A stretch of DNA of 64,000 nt from Ewingella sp. CoE-038-23 (GTDB lineage Bacteria; Pseudomonadota; Gammaproteobacteria; Enterobacterales; Enterobacteriaceae). Location: positions 2,046,001-2,110,000 of the forward strand of contig NZ_JAZHOH010000001.1 of the NCBI RefSeq assembly GCF_040419245.1. The letters are read 5' to 3'. The stretch's first letter is position 1, and each line of letters begins with the position of its first letter. The notes beneath the pieces were generated by a model, which searched no databases, was not told the origin of the DNA, and saw only the letters and a list, made by a program, of their open reading frames with translations. Made by a program: the position numbers and the translations under genes. Shown here one piece after another: positions 1-8,728 of this stretch.

Positions 1-2
1 AG

Positions 3-620
3 CTGCGTCCGCTGCTGCTGCGCTGGCAAAAAGAGATGACCCAGATGTCGCTGCGTCTGCTGCGCGCCTTCGCGCTAGCGCTGCACCTGCCGGAGAAAAC
101 CTTCGATCCGCTGTACGGCGAGAAGCCTAACGAACATATCAAACTGATTCGCTATCCGGGCCACAGCGCAGGCCAAAGCGGACAGGGCGTCGGCGCGCAC
201 AAAGACTCCGGCTTCCTCAGCTTTCTGCTGCAAGACCACCAGCGCGGACTTCAGGTGGAAGTGGAAGAGGGCCAGTGGGTAGATGCCTTGCCGATTGAAG
301 ATACGCTGGTTGTAAATATTGGCGAACTGCTGGAGCTGGCCACCAACGGCTACCTGCGCGCAACGGTGCACCGCGTAGTTTCTCCGCCGTCTGGGCAAGA
401 TCGCCTGTCATTAGCCTTCTTCCTTGGCGCGCAGCTCGACGCCGTGGTGCCGCTGTTCCCATTACCGGCTGACTTAGCCAAGGATGCGCGCGGCCCGGCC
501 AGCGATCCGCTAAATCCGCTGTTTCGTGACGTCGGTTTCAACTATCTCAAGGGGCGTCTGCGTTCGCATCCTGACGTGGCGAAGCGTTTTTATGCTGACA
601 TTTTGGCGGCCACTGCCTGA
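3..620 (+). CDS. 2-oxoglutarate/Fe(II)-dependent oxygenase, isopenicillin N synthase family (5' end outside window)
   Basis: The reading frame is open from the window edge, so only the C-terminal 205 or so residues are present. The iron triad of the double-stranded beta-helix fold is visible: an HxD pair (GAHKDSG, His codon at 198, Asp at 204) and a distal His in ATVHRV (codon at 369). An RxS motif that binds 2-oxoglutarate follows (RLSLAFF, Arg codon at 402). Family knowledge: such enzymes hydroxylate or desaturate small molecules using O2 and 2-oxoglutarate. The substrate cannot be read from sequence. The gene lies 61 bp upstream of a methionine-type ABC importer on the same strand, so the imported compound may be its substrate; that is inference. 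Confidence 0.85.
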   Translation: MRPLLLRWQKEMTQMSLRLLRAFALALHLPEKTFDPLYGEKPNEHIKLIRYPGHSAGQSGQGVGAHKDSGFLSFLLQDHQRGLQVEVEEGQWVDALPIEDTLVVNIGELLELATNGYLRATVHRVVSPPSGQDRLSLAFFLGAQLDAVVPLFPLPADLAKDARGPASDPLNPLFRDVGFNYLKGRLRSHPDVAKRFYADILAATA

Positions 621-681
621 TTTTTGCTTTCAAACGGATCGAAATTTTCTACACACCATCAATAACAATAAGGGTCACAAC

Positions 682-1512
682 ATGCTCAAAACTCTGGTTA
701 TTAAAACATTGGTCACACGTATTTCTGCGGCAGCATTATTGGTCGCGTCAGTTTCTGCCTTTGCCGCTGAGCCACTGCGCGTGGCGGCGGACCCGATTCC
801 GCACGCTGAAATCCTGGCGTATGTGAAAAAAATCGATCCGAGTCTGGATCTGAAAATCATCGAAATCACCAACGGGGTGAACTCCAACGAGCTGCTGGCC
901 CACGGCGATGTCGATGCCAACTATTTCCAGCACGTGCCTTATTTGCATTCGCAAGAGCAGGCGCTGGGAGTGAAGTTTGCCGTGGCCGCCACCGTGCACA
1001 TTGAGCCGTTGGGGATTTATTCCAGCAAATACAAGAGCTTCAAGGATGTGCCGGACAACGCTAAGGTCGCCGTGCCGAATAACGTGACTAACCTCAGCCG
1101 CGCGCTCTATTTACTGCGCGATCAGGGTCTGATCACTCTGAAACCGGGCTTTAACGATCCGGCGAAAGATCAGGCCACGCCAAAAGACATCGCCGATAAC
1201 CCGAAGCACCTAAAAATCCTCGAAATCGAGTCACCGCAAATCCCGCGCTCGCTGGATGATGTCGATCTGGCGGTGATTAACGGTAACTACGCCCTTGAAG
1301 CGGGCCTCAGCCCGGCGAAAGATGCGCTGGGGCTGGAGAAAGCCCAAGGCAACCCTTACGCCAACATTCTGGTGACCACCGAGAAACTGGCTTCTGACCC
1401 GCGTATTAAGCAGTTGGCGAAAGATCTCGAATCGCCAGAGGTGGCGAAGTTTATCGCTGATAAGTACAACGGTTCAGTGATCCCAGTGGCGGCGGCAGGC
1501 GATAAATCATGA
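682..1512 (+). CDS. MetQ/NlpA-family ABC transporter substrate-binding protein
   Basis: This 276-residue periplasmic binding protein has a MetQ/NlpA-type body (start [14 protein letters not shown], then [12 protein letters not shown]). It should deliver a methionine-like or other small ligand to the permease. An upstream in-frame extension was rejected because ATG at 682 follows a purine-rich ribosome site (AATAAGGG) and opens a normal signal peptide ending SVSAFAA. There is no lipobox cysteine, whereas typical MetQ is a lipoprotein, so this copy is probably soluble in the periplasm. Its stop overlaps the next start as ATGA, so it is co-translated with the ATPase. Ligand specificity is unknown. 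Confidence 0.88.
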   Translation: MLKTLVIKTLVTRISAAALLVASVSAFAAEPLRVAADPIPHAEILAYVKKIDPSLDLKIIEITNGVNSNELLAHGDVDANYFQHVPYLHSQEQALGVKFAVAATVHIEPLGIYSSKYKSFKDVPDNAKVAVPNNVTNLSRALYLLRDQGLITLKPGFNDPAKDQATPKDIADNPKHLKILEIESPQIPRSLDDVDLAVINGNYALEAGLSPAKDALGLEKAQGNPYANILVTTEKLASDPRIKQLAKDLESPEVAKFIADKYNGSVIPVAAAGDKS

Positions 1513-2498
1513 TAGTCGCCGAACATCTGACCAAACAGTACCCCGGACAGGGCGTCGCCGCGCTACAGGACGTCTCCCTGACCATCAACGGCGGGGCAGT
1601 GTTCGGCATTATTGGCCGCAGCGGCGCGGGGAAAAGCACCCTGATCCGTTGCCTGAATTTACTTGAGCGGCCCGATTCGGGCCGTATTCTTGTGGATGGC
1701 CATGACCTGACTACCCTGAATGACGCCGATCTGCGCCGCCAGCGCCAGCGTATTGGCATGATTTTCCAGAACTTCAATCTGCTGCACGCCCGTAACGTCA
1801 GCGACAACGTGGCGGTGCCGCTGCAAATCGCCGGCGTGGGTCGCGCTGAACGCAAAAAGCGCGTGGCGGAATTGCTCGATTTAGTCGGACTTAGCGACAA
1901 AGCGCAGGCTTTCCCGTCACAGCTCTCCGGCGGTCAGAAGCAGCGCGTGGGCATCGCCCGCGCCTTGGCGGCACGGCCAAACTATTTGTTGTCCGATGAA
2001 GCCACCAGTGCATTGGACCCGGAAACCACGGACTCCATCCTCGCGCTGCTGCGCAGCATCAATAAGCAGCTCGGGCTGACCATTGTGATGATCACCCACG
2101 AGCTGAATGTGGTGAAATCCATCTGCGACCACGCCGCGCTGCTTTCAGGAGGAAAAGTGCTGGAGTCGGGTGCCATTTCTCAACTGCTGGCTGACCCGCA
2201 ATCGCTACTCGGCAAGGCGCTGATGCCGGACTGCGGGCTGCCCGAAGCCGCGCCAAATCCGCTGTTGCCGGTCGCCGAACTCACTTTCTATGACACCCTG
2301 CTGGCGTCGCCGGTGCTCAGCTCGCTGGCCCAGCAGCACGGCGTTGGTGTGACCCTGTTTGGCGGCGGCGTGGAGTCGATCGCTGGGCAGAGGGTCGGGC
2401 GTTTGCGCGTCGGCTTCCAGCCACCCAGTGGCGGGGTGGATTTGAGTGAAGTGATGCTGTTCCTCAACCAACGTGGAGTAAAAGCCGAATGGGTGTAA
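1509..2498 (+). CDS. Methionine-type ABC transporter ATP-binding protein (MetN-like)
   Basis: The 329-residue protein is the cytoplasmic ATPase of the importer. It has a Walker A motif (GRSGAGKST, about residues 36-44), a Q-loop (MIFQNFNLL), the ABC signature LSGGQKQR (about 138) and Walker B with D-loop ([13 protein letters not shown]). Residues from about 250 on match a C-terminal NIL-type ligand-sensing domain, which in MetN allows trans-inhibition by imported ligand. Typical MetN has Cys where this one has Ser in LLSDEA; that should not affect catalysis. It overlaps the binding-protein gene by 4 bp and the permease gene by 10 bp, so the three form one operon. Confidence 0.9.
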   Translation: MIVAEHLTKQYPGQGVAALQDVSLTINGGAVFGIIGRSGAGKSTLIRCLNLLERPDSGRILVDGHDLTTLNDADLRRQRQRIGMIFQNFNLLHARNVSDNVAVPLQIAGVGRAERKKRVAELLDLVGLSDKAQAFPSQLSGGQKQRVGIARALAARPNYLLSDEATSALDPETTDSILALLRSINKQLGLTIVMITHELNVVKSICDHAALLSGGKVLESGAISQLLADPQSLLGKALMPDCGLPEAAPNPLLPVAELTFYDTLLASPVLSSLAQQHGVGVTLFGGGVESIAGQRVGRLRVGFQPPSGGVDLSEVMLFLNQRGVKAEWV

Positions 2499-3166
2499 GA
2501 AACAGCATGGCGTGGGATGACCTCTATGATTTAGTGCTCAACGCCACCGGAGAAACTCTGTACATGGTGGCATTAGCGACACTTTTTACCCTGCTGGTTG
2601 GCCTGCCGCTAGGCGTGCTGCTGTTTATTACCCGCCGCCAGGGGTTAACGCCGTCGCCAAAACTCAGCGCGGTGCTGGGCACCATCGTCAATATTGGCCG
2701 TTCGCTGCCGTTTGTGGTTCTGCTGATTGCCCTTATCCCGCTAACGCGCTGGGTCGTGGGCACGACGCTGGGCAGTACGGCGGCGGTAGTGCCTATTACT
2801 CTTGGCGCTATTCCGTTCTTTGCGCGCATTGTCGAAAATGCCTTGGATGAAGTGGATAAAGGCCGGATTGAAGCTATTCAGGCGATGGGCGGCGGGCTGC
2901 GTTATGTGATTTTCACCGTGCTATTGCCCGAGGCGCTCCCCGCGCTGCTGGCGGGGGTGACGCTGACTATCGTGATGCTGATTGGTTTCTCATCTATGGC
3001 CGGAGTGATCGGCGGCGGCGGGCTAGGGGACTTAGCCATTCGCTACGGCTACCAGCGTTTTAACAATCAGGTGATGGTCGCCACCATCGTCATATTGGTG
3101 CTGATGGTACAAATCATCCAAATGCTCGGCGACCGGATCGTGCGCTCGCTGGCTCACCGCCGCTAA
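2489..3166 (+). CDS. Methionine-type ABC transporter permease (MetI-like)
   Basis: The 225-residue integral membrane protein has about five hydrophobic segments. It carries the cytoplasmic EAA loop that docks on the ATPase ([15 protein letters not shown] followed by [10 protein letters not shown]), as in MetI. The start overlaps the ATPase gene by 10 bp; an internal ATG at 2507 (MAWDDL) is an equally plausible start and would give the usual MetI length of about 219. It is the last gene of the importer operon. Its stop codon overlaps the stop of the convergent HlyD-family gene by 4 bp, leaving no room for a separate terminator. Confidence 0.9.
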   Translation: MGVRNSMAWDDLYDLVLNATGETLYMVALATLFTLLVGLPLGVLLFITRRQGLTPSPKLSAVLGTIVNIGRSLPFVVLLIALIPLTRWVVGTTLGSTAAVVPITLGAIPFFARIVENALDEVDKGRIEAIQAMGGGLRYVIFTVLLPEALPALLAGVTLTIVMLIGFSSMAGVIGGGGLGDLAIRYGYQRFNNQVMVATIVILVLMVQIIQMLGDRIVRSLAHRR

Positions 3167-4212
3167 TCGCGCGCCTGCACCGCAGTATCAATATTCACCA
3201 CCGTCGACATGCCCGGCCGCAGCTGATTGCCGCCGGGCTGGTTGTCATCAATCGCCACTCTGACGGTAATTCGCTGGGAGATTTTGGTGAAATTACCGGT
3301 GGCGTTATCGGCCTTCAATACGCTGAATTCAGAACCTGTCGCCGGAGCAATATAGGCAATATGGCCTTTGAATTGCCGATCCTTTAAGGCATCGACGGTA
3401 AAACTCACCGGCATGCCGACCCGCATCTCCGCCAGTTGGCGCTCCTTGAAATTAGCATTGACCCACACATGCTCCGGGGTGACGGAGGTCAACAGGCTGC
3501 CTGCCGAGACATACTGGCCGACCCGCGCGCTGACTTCACCCAGTTGGCCGTCAGTGGGGGCCACAATCTGCGTGTGTTGTAAGTTGATACGCGCCACCGC
3601 CACTTTAGCCTGAGCCGACTTTAATGCGGCCTGCAACGAGGCTTTACCGGCATCAATCAATCCCAGCTCCTGGCGAGCAATGTTCACCGAGGCCTTGGCC
3701 TTCGCCACGTCGGCCTGCGCCTTGAGCAGCGCGGCCTGCACTTCGTCCCCGGTGGTTTTAGACACCACGCCGCTGGTGAGCAGCGGGGCATTGCGCCGAG
3801 AATCTTGCGCCGCTTTGTTGGCGGCGGCCTGCGCACTTTGTAACTCAGCCTGCGCCAGTTGCAGGCTGGCCTCCGCCGAGCCGCGATTTTGCCCAAAGTT
3901 ATCCAGCGCCACCTGCTGCTGGGCCTCGGCAGCTTCGGCCTGTAACAGCTCCTGCCGATAGGTGCTGTCGTCAATGCTGAACAGCACTTGCCCCTGTTTC
4001 ACCGCCATAAAATCCTGCACCTTTGCCGCCGTGATATAGCCTGAAACCTGCGGGCTGATAAGGGTCACGTTGCCGCGCACATAGGCGTTATCAGTGGTTT
4101 CCACCTTTGAGGTGAAGGGGAAAAGCTGCCAGCTGTAGAGCACAACAAAAACGCCAACGATGCCCAGACACAGCACAACCAAAATCGACGGATAGCGAAA
4201 AATATTCTTCAT
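3163..4212 (-). CDS. HlyD/EmrA-family membrane fusion protein of a drug efflux pump
   Basis: The 349-residue adaptor has one N-terminal membrane anchor (residues about 7-29), a first lipoyl half-motif after TTDNAYVRGN, a long Ala/Gln-rich alpha-helical hairpin (about 95-205), a second lipoyl half (VAPTDGQLGEVSARVGQYV) and a beta-barrel end. This is the EmrA layout: it bridges an inner-membrane DHA2 exporter to an outer-membrane channel. It starts 5 bp after the restored stop of the exporter gene, so the two are co-transcribed, exporter first. No TolC-like gene is nearby, so a shared TolC is presumed. Substrate unknown. Confidence 0.87.
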   Translation of the reverse strand: MKNIFRYPSILVVLCLGIVGVFVVLYSWQLFPFTSKVETTDNAYVRGNVTLISPQVSGYITAAKVQDFMAVKQGQVLFSIDDSTYRQELLQAEAAEAQQQVALDNFGQNRGSAEASLQLAQAELQSAQAAANKAAQDSRRNAPLLTSGVVSKTTGDEVQAALLKAQADVAKAKASVNIARQELGLIDAGKASLQAALKSAQAKVAVARINLQHTQIVAPTDGQLGEVSARVGQYVSAGSLLTSVTPEHVWVNANFKERQLAEMRVGMPVSFTVDALKDRQFKGHIAYIAPATGSEFSVLKADNATGNFTKISQRITVRVAIDDNQPGGNQLRPGMSTVVNIDTAVQARD

Positions 4213-4217
4213 GGATT

Positions 4218-5845
4218 CTACGAGTTCTCTTTAGAGTAAAAACTGGCCACCCAGCGATGCAGCAACAGCACGGCGAAGCAGCCCAGCGCCATATAAAACA
4301 CCACCATAAACACATCGTTGTAGGCCAAAATCCCGGCCTGCTGGGTATAAGGCGCGCAAGGCTCTGGGCCTGTAACTGGACATCATCGCCAAGGGCGGCT
4401 TTCAGCGCCTGGCGGTAGTGCGCCACGCGTTCGGCAATCAGCGGATTTTGCAGCTGGATGCTGTCGGTCATCACGCTGGAATGGAATTTCTCGCGTAGGA
4501 TCTGGATAGTGCCGAGAAAGGCGCTGCCTAGTTGAGCACCAATGTTCTGCGTGCTGAGGAACACCAGAATAAAGCTGATGATCTGGCTCTGGCCGAATTG
4601 TAAGGCGCGAACAAATCCCAGCCACAGGGCGGTCGGCAGGAAAATCGCTCCCGCGAAGGCAATCATGCCCTGACTGAGATAGAACTGTTCGGGATGGGTA
4701 TCAATGGTCGAGTGGGCGTCCATCCATGCACCGCCGGCGATCAGCAACATGGCAAACAGGTGGATGTAAACAATGCGCTCGGACTTATGAATGATGCTGA
4801 TAAACACCAGTCCGGCAAAAGTCATCACCAGCACCACCCAAAATAGAGTGATCAGCTGGTCATTTTGCAGGCCAACCAGCGTCAGAAAGCCCACCATGCC
4901 GGTGGTTTGTTCACTCAGTAGCATACGGACAAACAGCATTGAGCCGGTAAACATCAGCATTTCCGGGGTCATCAGCCAGCGTAAATCGATAATGGGATTT
5001 TTACGTTTTAACTCCACCATAAAGGCCAGCGTTAAGGTCACGATGCCGACCACGAGCACTTCGCCCAGCCAGGGTTTTTCAAACCACCAGTAGTAACGCC
5101 CCATGGTCAGCACCACTGAAATACAGGCAATGGCGATACCAATCAGCGGGTAACTCAGCCAGTCGATACGCTCGAAAACCTTGACTCGCGGCGGGTGGGT
5201 CAACGGCAAAACCCAGATGATGGCCAGACAGATCAGCGCCAGCCCTGACTCCAAAAATGCCAGTTGATGCCAGTGCCCGAGGTCCAGTAAATAGGGGGAG
5301 ATAATGCGCGAAATCGGCAAGGCGATTTGGCTCCCCGCCAGCCCCAGGCACAAACCGGCAGTCAGTTTTTTGGCCGGTGGAAAGATTTCAAACATATAGA
5401 AAATCGCCAGCGGGCCGAGAGAAGCCATGGCAAAGCCCATCACGGCGCGAACCGCCACGGCAGTTTGAAAATCATGGGTGAAAACCTGCGCCAGAGAGAC
5501 GGCGGCGAAAAACAGCAGGCCATATTCCCCGAAGCGGCGAATACCAAACTGGGTGCGAACCTTGTACAGCAGCAGCGTCCCGCTAATGCTGGTCGCGGTA
5601 TAGGCGGCAACCAGCCAGTAACTTTCCGTGGCGGTAATTCCCAACGAGCCTTGAATGCCCGGCAGATTGGAGGCGACCAGATTAATGCCCAGCCCCTGCG
5701 TCATGCCGATAATAAAAGAGGCCATGGCATACACCATGATGCGCCAGCGCGGGTATTGGCTAAGCCATTGGCTCACCTGTTCAGCGAAAGGATGGTGGGG
5801 CGAGGCTGGGGCATTTTGCGGGGTTGGGGAAGAAACGGCTGTCAT
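4218..5845 (-). pseudogene. DHA2-family MFS drug exporter (EmrB-like), interrupted by a single-base frameshift
   Basis: The protein begins as a 14-TM DHA2 exporter (first helix FIIGMTQGLGINLVASNLPG). Up to QSLARL it reads normally, then the frame runs into an implausible Trp/Cys-rich tail ending at 4091 inside the HlyD gene. A different frame restores the expected end, TQQAGILAYNDVF through HRWVASFYSKENS, stopping at 4218, just 5 bp before the HlyD start. The switch falls near 4349-4352, and adding one base there gives about 542 residues, normal for the family. Either the gene is truly broken, which would leave HlyD without its pump, or one T of a short run was lost in sequencing. An upstream MarR gene probably regulates the unit. 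Confidence 0.8.
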
Positions 5846-5900
5846 GATGCTGGGCTAAACCTCTTAACTTCTGCCTCAGTCGAGTGATTACCCGGCTAAT

Positions 5901-5916
5901 ATGTATCAAGCTACAT
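5901..5916. promoter_or_regulatory. Candidate MarR-type operator upstream of the efflux genes
   Basis: ATGTA and TACAT arms flank TCAAGC, about 55 bp upstream of the exporter start. The centre resembles the SlyA-type box TTAGCAAGCTAA. A second small palindrome (TGAATTATTCA, 5957-5967) lies further upstream. Because a MarR-family gene lies immediately upstream on the same strand, it is the natural candidate to bind here. Binding is inferred, not shown. Confidence 0.4.
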
Positions 5917-6047
5917 GTTTAAAATAATGTAAACAGAAGTCACAGATGTGTCTAGCTGAATTATTCAATTTGTGGATATTTACAAGCGTGAATAGCTGAA
6001 ATATGAATGGTTCAAACTGTCAGATAACCGCAAGCTGTCAAAGCTGA

Positions 6048-6527
6048 CTACATAGCCGCCAGCTTGGCGCTAATGCTGGCCATCACTTTGCGCGCCACGG
6101 ACACCTCTTCCTCGGGGATCTCCTGCATCACGTTCATGATGATTTCATCAGTCATAACGCGGACTTCATTGGCGAGGGCGGTGCCCGCTTCGGTCAGCAC
6201 CACGTCTTTTGAGCGGCGATCCAGCTCGCCCGGACTGCGCTGTAGATAGCCCAGGGCCTGCAGGCTGTCGATCAGGCGAATGGCCGTGGGATGCTCGACG
6301 TCCAGCAGGGTGGTTAACTCAGATTGCGGCAGTCGCCCCTGTGCGGCCTCGAGATGCAGCAACACCTGACCACGCGCCAGCGTCAGCCCAATCGTCTTAA
6401 ACCGCGCGTCACAGTAAGTGCGCAATTGGCGGCCGACGTGCATGGTTTCAGGTAAAAAACGCAGTGCTGGGGAGCGAGATTCAGGGCTGTTTGAGCGGGT
6501 CACGGGAGCTTCTCGGCAAAAGGTCAT
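6048..6527 (-). CDS. MarR-family transcriptional regulator
   Basis: The 159-residue protein has the MarR winged-helix layout: an N-terminal dimerisation helix, a recognition region (LPQSELTTLLDVEHPTAIRL, about residues 80-100) and a wing with the conserved Asp-Arg-Arg-Ser (ELDRRSKDVVLTEAG). Such proteins are ligand-responsive repressors, often of efflux pumps. It lies 202 bp upstream of the exporter/HlyD pair on the same strand and is divergent from an NAD(P)-binding protein gene; either or both may be targets. No clear ribosome site precedes ATG 6527. A later start at Met29 (6443) would give a product nearer the usual 130-145 residues, so the start is uncertain. Confidence 0.85.
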   Translation of the reverse strand: MTFCREAPVTRSNSPESRSPALRFLPETMHVGRQLRTYCDARFKTIGLTLARGQVLLHLEAAQGRLPQSELTTLLDVEHPTAIRLIDSLQALGYLQRSPGELDRRSKDVVLTEAGTALANEVRVMTDEIIMNVMQEIPEEEVSVARKVMASISAKLAAM

Positions 6528-6612
6528 GGGATAACAATGTGCATGAGAATAGCACGAAAGGCCCCTCGGCGTGGAGCCAGCCCGCAGTGAAAAGTCTATG
6601 TGCTACAGTTAA

Positions 6613-6628
6613 TGTTCCATGTGAAACA
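6613..6628. promoter_or_regulatory. 16-bp near-palindrome between divergent MarR and NAD(P)-binding genes
   Basis: TGTTCCATGTGAAACA sits 26 bp before the start of the NAD(P)-binding protein gene and 85 bp before the MarR start. It differs by one base from the bacterial parS consensus TGTTNCACGTGAAACA. Its location makes an operator for the divergent pair the simpler reading. Confidence 0.4.
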
Positions 6629-6654
6629 TGACGCAAACCACCAAGGGAGTATTT

Positions 6655-7311
6655 ATGACCAAGGTCGCAATAGTCGGAGCACACGGTCAAATTGGCCAGC
6701 TACTTATCAAACATCTGGTCGCACAAGGGCTGGGCGCTATAGGTATCGTTCGCAAAGAAGAGCAGGTTCCCACCATGAAGAAGCTGGGTGCCGAAGCCGT
6801 GCTGTTAGATATTGAAAACGCCACCGCCGATCAGCTGGCAACTTGCCTACAGGGCGCAGATGTTGACGCGGTGGTCTTCGCGGCAGGCGCAGGCGGGGGC
6901 TCTTCCGCCGAGCGTAAGCGCACCGTAGATTTCGCCGGGTCGGTACTGCTGGCCGAGGCGGCCAATCTGGCAGGCGTTCGCCGCTATGTGCAAATCTCAG
7001 CGATTGGCGTCGATAACCCAATCAAGCCAGACACCGATCCGGTTTGGAAAGCTTATATAGAAGCCAAACGCGACGCGGATATCGAGCTGAAAAAAACCGG
7101 CCTCGACTGGACTATTATTCGTCCTGGCCCGCTGACTGACGATCCGGCCACTGGGCTGGTCACACTCTCCCCAGACGCCGGGCGCGGTGAAGTGACCCGC
7201 GAAGACGTGGCATTGGTGGTCGCCGCCGTCTTACAGGCACCAAGTTCAATCGGCAAACAGTGGGAGTTACGCGGCGGTGAAACGCCAATTAGGGATGCGG
7301 TGAGTCAGTAA
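6655..7311 (+). CDS. NAD(P)-binding protein of the atypical SDR (NmrA/YwnB-like) type
   Basis: The 218-residue protein starts with a Rossmann nucleotide-binding motif (VAIVGAHGQIGQLLIKHL). It keeps the atypical-SDR pattern, with an FAAGAGGGSS turn, an ISAIGVDNP strand and the WTIIRPGPLTDDP segment near the substrate pocket. There is no classical YxxxK catalytic pair, so a redox-sensing or reductase role is open. ATG 6655 is chosen over ATG 6628 because an AAGGGAG ribosome site lies 6 bp before it. It is divergent from the MarR gene, a common arrangement for a stress- or quinone-responsive pair. Confidence 0.85.
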   Translation: MTKVAIVGAHGQIGQLLIKHLVAQGLGAIGIVRKEEQVPTMKKLGAEAVLLDIENATADQLATCLQGADVDAVVFAAGAGGGSSAERKRTVDFAGSVLLAEAANLAGVRRYVQISAIGVDNPIKPDTDPVWKAYIEAKRDADIELKKTGLDWTIIRPGPLTDDPATGLVTLSPDAGRGEVTREDVALVVAAVLQAPSSIGKQWELRGGETPIRDAVSQ

Positions 7312-7324
7312 TTTTTGGTTAACG

Positions 7325-7423
7325 CCTTCTCCTCTCTGAGGAGAAGGTTGGAATGAGGAGTGGTTTAACTCTTTGTATTATGGAACAAACCTCACCCCAG
7401 CCCTCTCCTTAAAAAGGAGAGGG
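7325..7423. repeat. Two GC-rich pyrimidine/purine hairpins after the NAD(P)-binding gene
   Basis: Two perfect hairpins occur: 10-bp arms CCTTCTCCTC/GAGGAGAAGG at 7325-7347, and CCCTCTCCTT/AAGGAGAGGG at 7401-7423. The first has almost the same sequence as a hairpin at 12343-12363. Related elements occur at 7814, 24253 and 37546. They may act as terminators or mRNA-end stabilisers. Confidence 0.7.
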
Positions 7424-7463
7424 AGCAGACTTCATTGGCTTAAGGTCTAATTTTTATCATTCC

Positions 7464-7652
7464 CTATGTTATTTTAAAATAAGAGATGACAAAGCCCACA
7501 ACTAAAGAAAGAGAAATAAGCCATAAAAAGTAATAATTGTTATTGTCAATGCTGGTAGTTAAATAGTTAACAACGCAAGGGATTGAAAAAATATAAAAGG
7601 CATCACCGAATGCTTTTTTAAAAAAATCTTTGCCGAAACGGTTATTAGCCAT
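7464..7652 (-). CDS. Small membrane protein of unknown function
   Basis: A 62-residue ORF (start MANNRFGKDFFKKAFGDAF) has two hydrophobic segments, roughly residues 18-33 and 40-60. The family is not recognised. Support for its being a real gene: an AGGGGG ribosome site about 9 bp before the ATG and a perfect Fur-box-like palindrome 73 bp upstream in the likely promoter. It is more AT-rich than its neighbours and flanked by short hairpin repeats, which suggests an accessory locus. If the Fur site works, the gene would be iron-repressed. Function cannot be assigned. Confidence 0.5.
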   Translation of the reverse strand: MANNRFGKDFFKKAFGDAFYIFSIPCVVNYLTTSIDNNNYYFLWLISLSLVVGFVISYFKIT

Positions 7653-7724
7653 ATCAAGAACCCCCTCATTAATTCAACCGTATTAACCCCTTGCCAATAA
7701 ATTAGCAGCACCTAGCTCATGCTA

Positions 7725-7745
7725 AAATGATAACCATTATCATTT
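7725..7745. promoter_or_regulatory. Fur-box-like palindrome
   Basis: AAATGATAA and TTATCATTT are perfect 9-bp inverted arms around CCA. The core closely resembles the classic Fur box (GATAATGATAATCATTATC). It lies 73 bp upstream of the minus-strand small membrane protein gene; no plus-strand gene starts within 900 bp. The assignment to that gene is inferred. Confidence 0.6.
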
Positions 7746-7813
7746 GTTATTCAGTGATGCTTAATGATTAACAAAGCGTTTGAAGGGAATTGGCGAGTAA
7801 ACGGTTTTTCGCT

Positions 7814-7835
7814 CCTCCCCCTGGTAAGGGGGAGG
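7814..7835. repeat. GC-rich hairpin of the pyrimidine/purine family
   Basis: CCTCCCCCT and AGGGGGAGG arms with a GGTA loop. It lies downstream of the membrane protein gene that ends at 7892 on the minus strand and may end its transcript. Confidence 0.55.
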
Positions 7836-7891
7836 CTGGGAGGGGGTATTGCAGCAAACTCAGTGGCTTATGTAAGAAATAGCCCACTGTT

Positions 7892-8512
7892 CTAGGCGTT
7901 GGCGCTTAAGGTTTTCAACGGTTCCTGACGGCGGAAGAAGGCGATGGCCGCGCCGAGACACAGCACGTAACCCATAAACTCTGTTCCTTCCTCGACAATA
8001 TTCTTCACCGTGCGGATATACTCATCCTGCATCACGGCTCGCCACACTTCATTCATGCCGAACAGCCGTGAGAACACCAGAATCAGCACCAGACCGCAGA
8101 CAATATAGTGACAGGCCGGATGAGCGAGAAACGCCGACAGCCCGCGGACGCTGGTCTTTGGCGTAATGGCCGCCCAAATCACACAGTACACGGCGAGCAG
8201 ACTGGCGAAATAGACCCAGGCCCCTAAGTGGATCAGGTCAAACAGCGCGTCCAGTTCGCGAATAAACATACAGCCGAAGAATCCGCCAATAAGCACCATT
8301 CCGCCGCGCAGCGCGGGGTGGCGTTTAGCCTGTAAGAAGAACAGGGCGGAAGTACTCAGCAGCGCCGCTTCCTGCAAGATTTCCGTGGCGGAAATTTCGC
8401 CCAGTTGATTCTTGAAAATTGCCACGTCGAGATAGATCACCCCGACCACCAGAAAAGCCCCTGCACTGAGCAGTAAAAAGTTGACGACATGCCGCAAAAT
8501 GACTTGGTTCAT
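7892..8512 (-). CDS. Integral membrane protein of unknown function
   Basis: The 206-residue protein has about six predicted membrane helices (for example FLLLSAGAFLVVGVIYLDV near the start and FMGYVLCLGAAIAFF at the end). No catalytic motif is recognisable. Acidic and charged residues in loops (FIRELDALFD, YIRTVKNIVEEGTEF) may be functional. It is divergent from a GntR/FCD regulator gene, with 216 bp between the two starts, so that regulator may control it; this is inference. I do not recognise the family. Confidence 0.7.
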   Translation of the reverse strand: MNQVILRHVVNFLLLSAGAFLVVGVIYLDVAIFKNQLGEISATEILQEAALLSTSALFFLQAKRHPALRGGMVLIGGFFGCMFIRELDALFDLIHLGAWVYFASLLAVYCVIWAAITPKTSVRGLSAFLAHPACHYIVCGLVLILVFSRLFGMNEVWRAVMQDEYIRTVKNIVEEGTEFMGYVLCLGAAIAFFRRQEPLKTLSANA

Positions 8513-8728
8513 TTATAGTTTTCCCGTTTCTGTTCAATGAATCTTCTCCTCGCTACGGGCGCGACGAAAAGTCTGAAAAGGATACGGATGAGAACTATTA
8601 TCTGCTGGGCAAACCGTGCTGCAATGATAAACTGAGGTGACAATATGTGCCTTTTTACGGCGAGTATTGGGTTTTCACCCGCACCATGCGATCACAGTCA
8701 GTCATAGAACACGAGGCATCCGGTTTTA

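Noticed and set aside
526..681. Longer N-terminus for the MetQ-like protein from 526
   Set aside because: It overlaps the oxygenase end and lacks a ribosome site; ATG 682 opens a standard signal peptide.
4091..4217. Extended exporter C-terminus overlapping the HlyD gene
   Set aside because: It is a frameshift artefact: Trp/Cys-rich and unlike the family, while the other frame restores the normal end.
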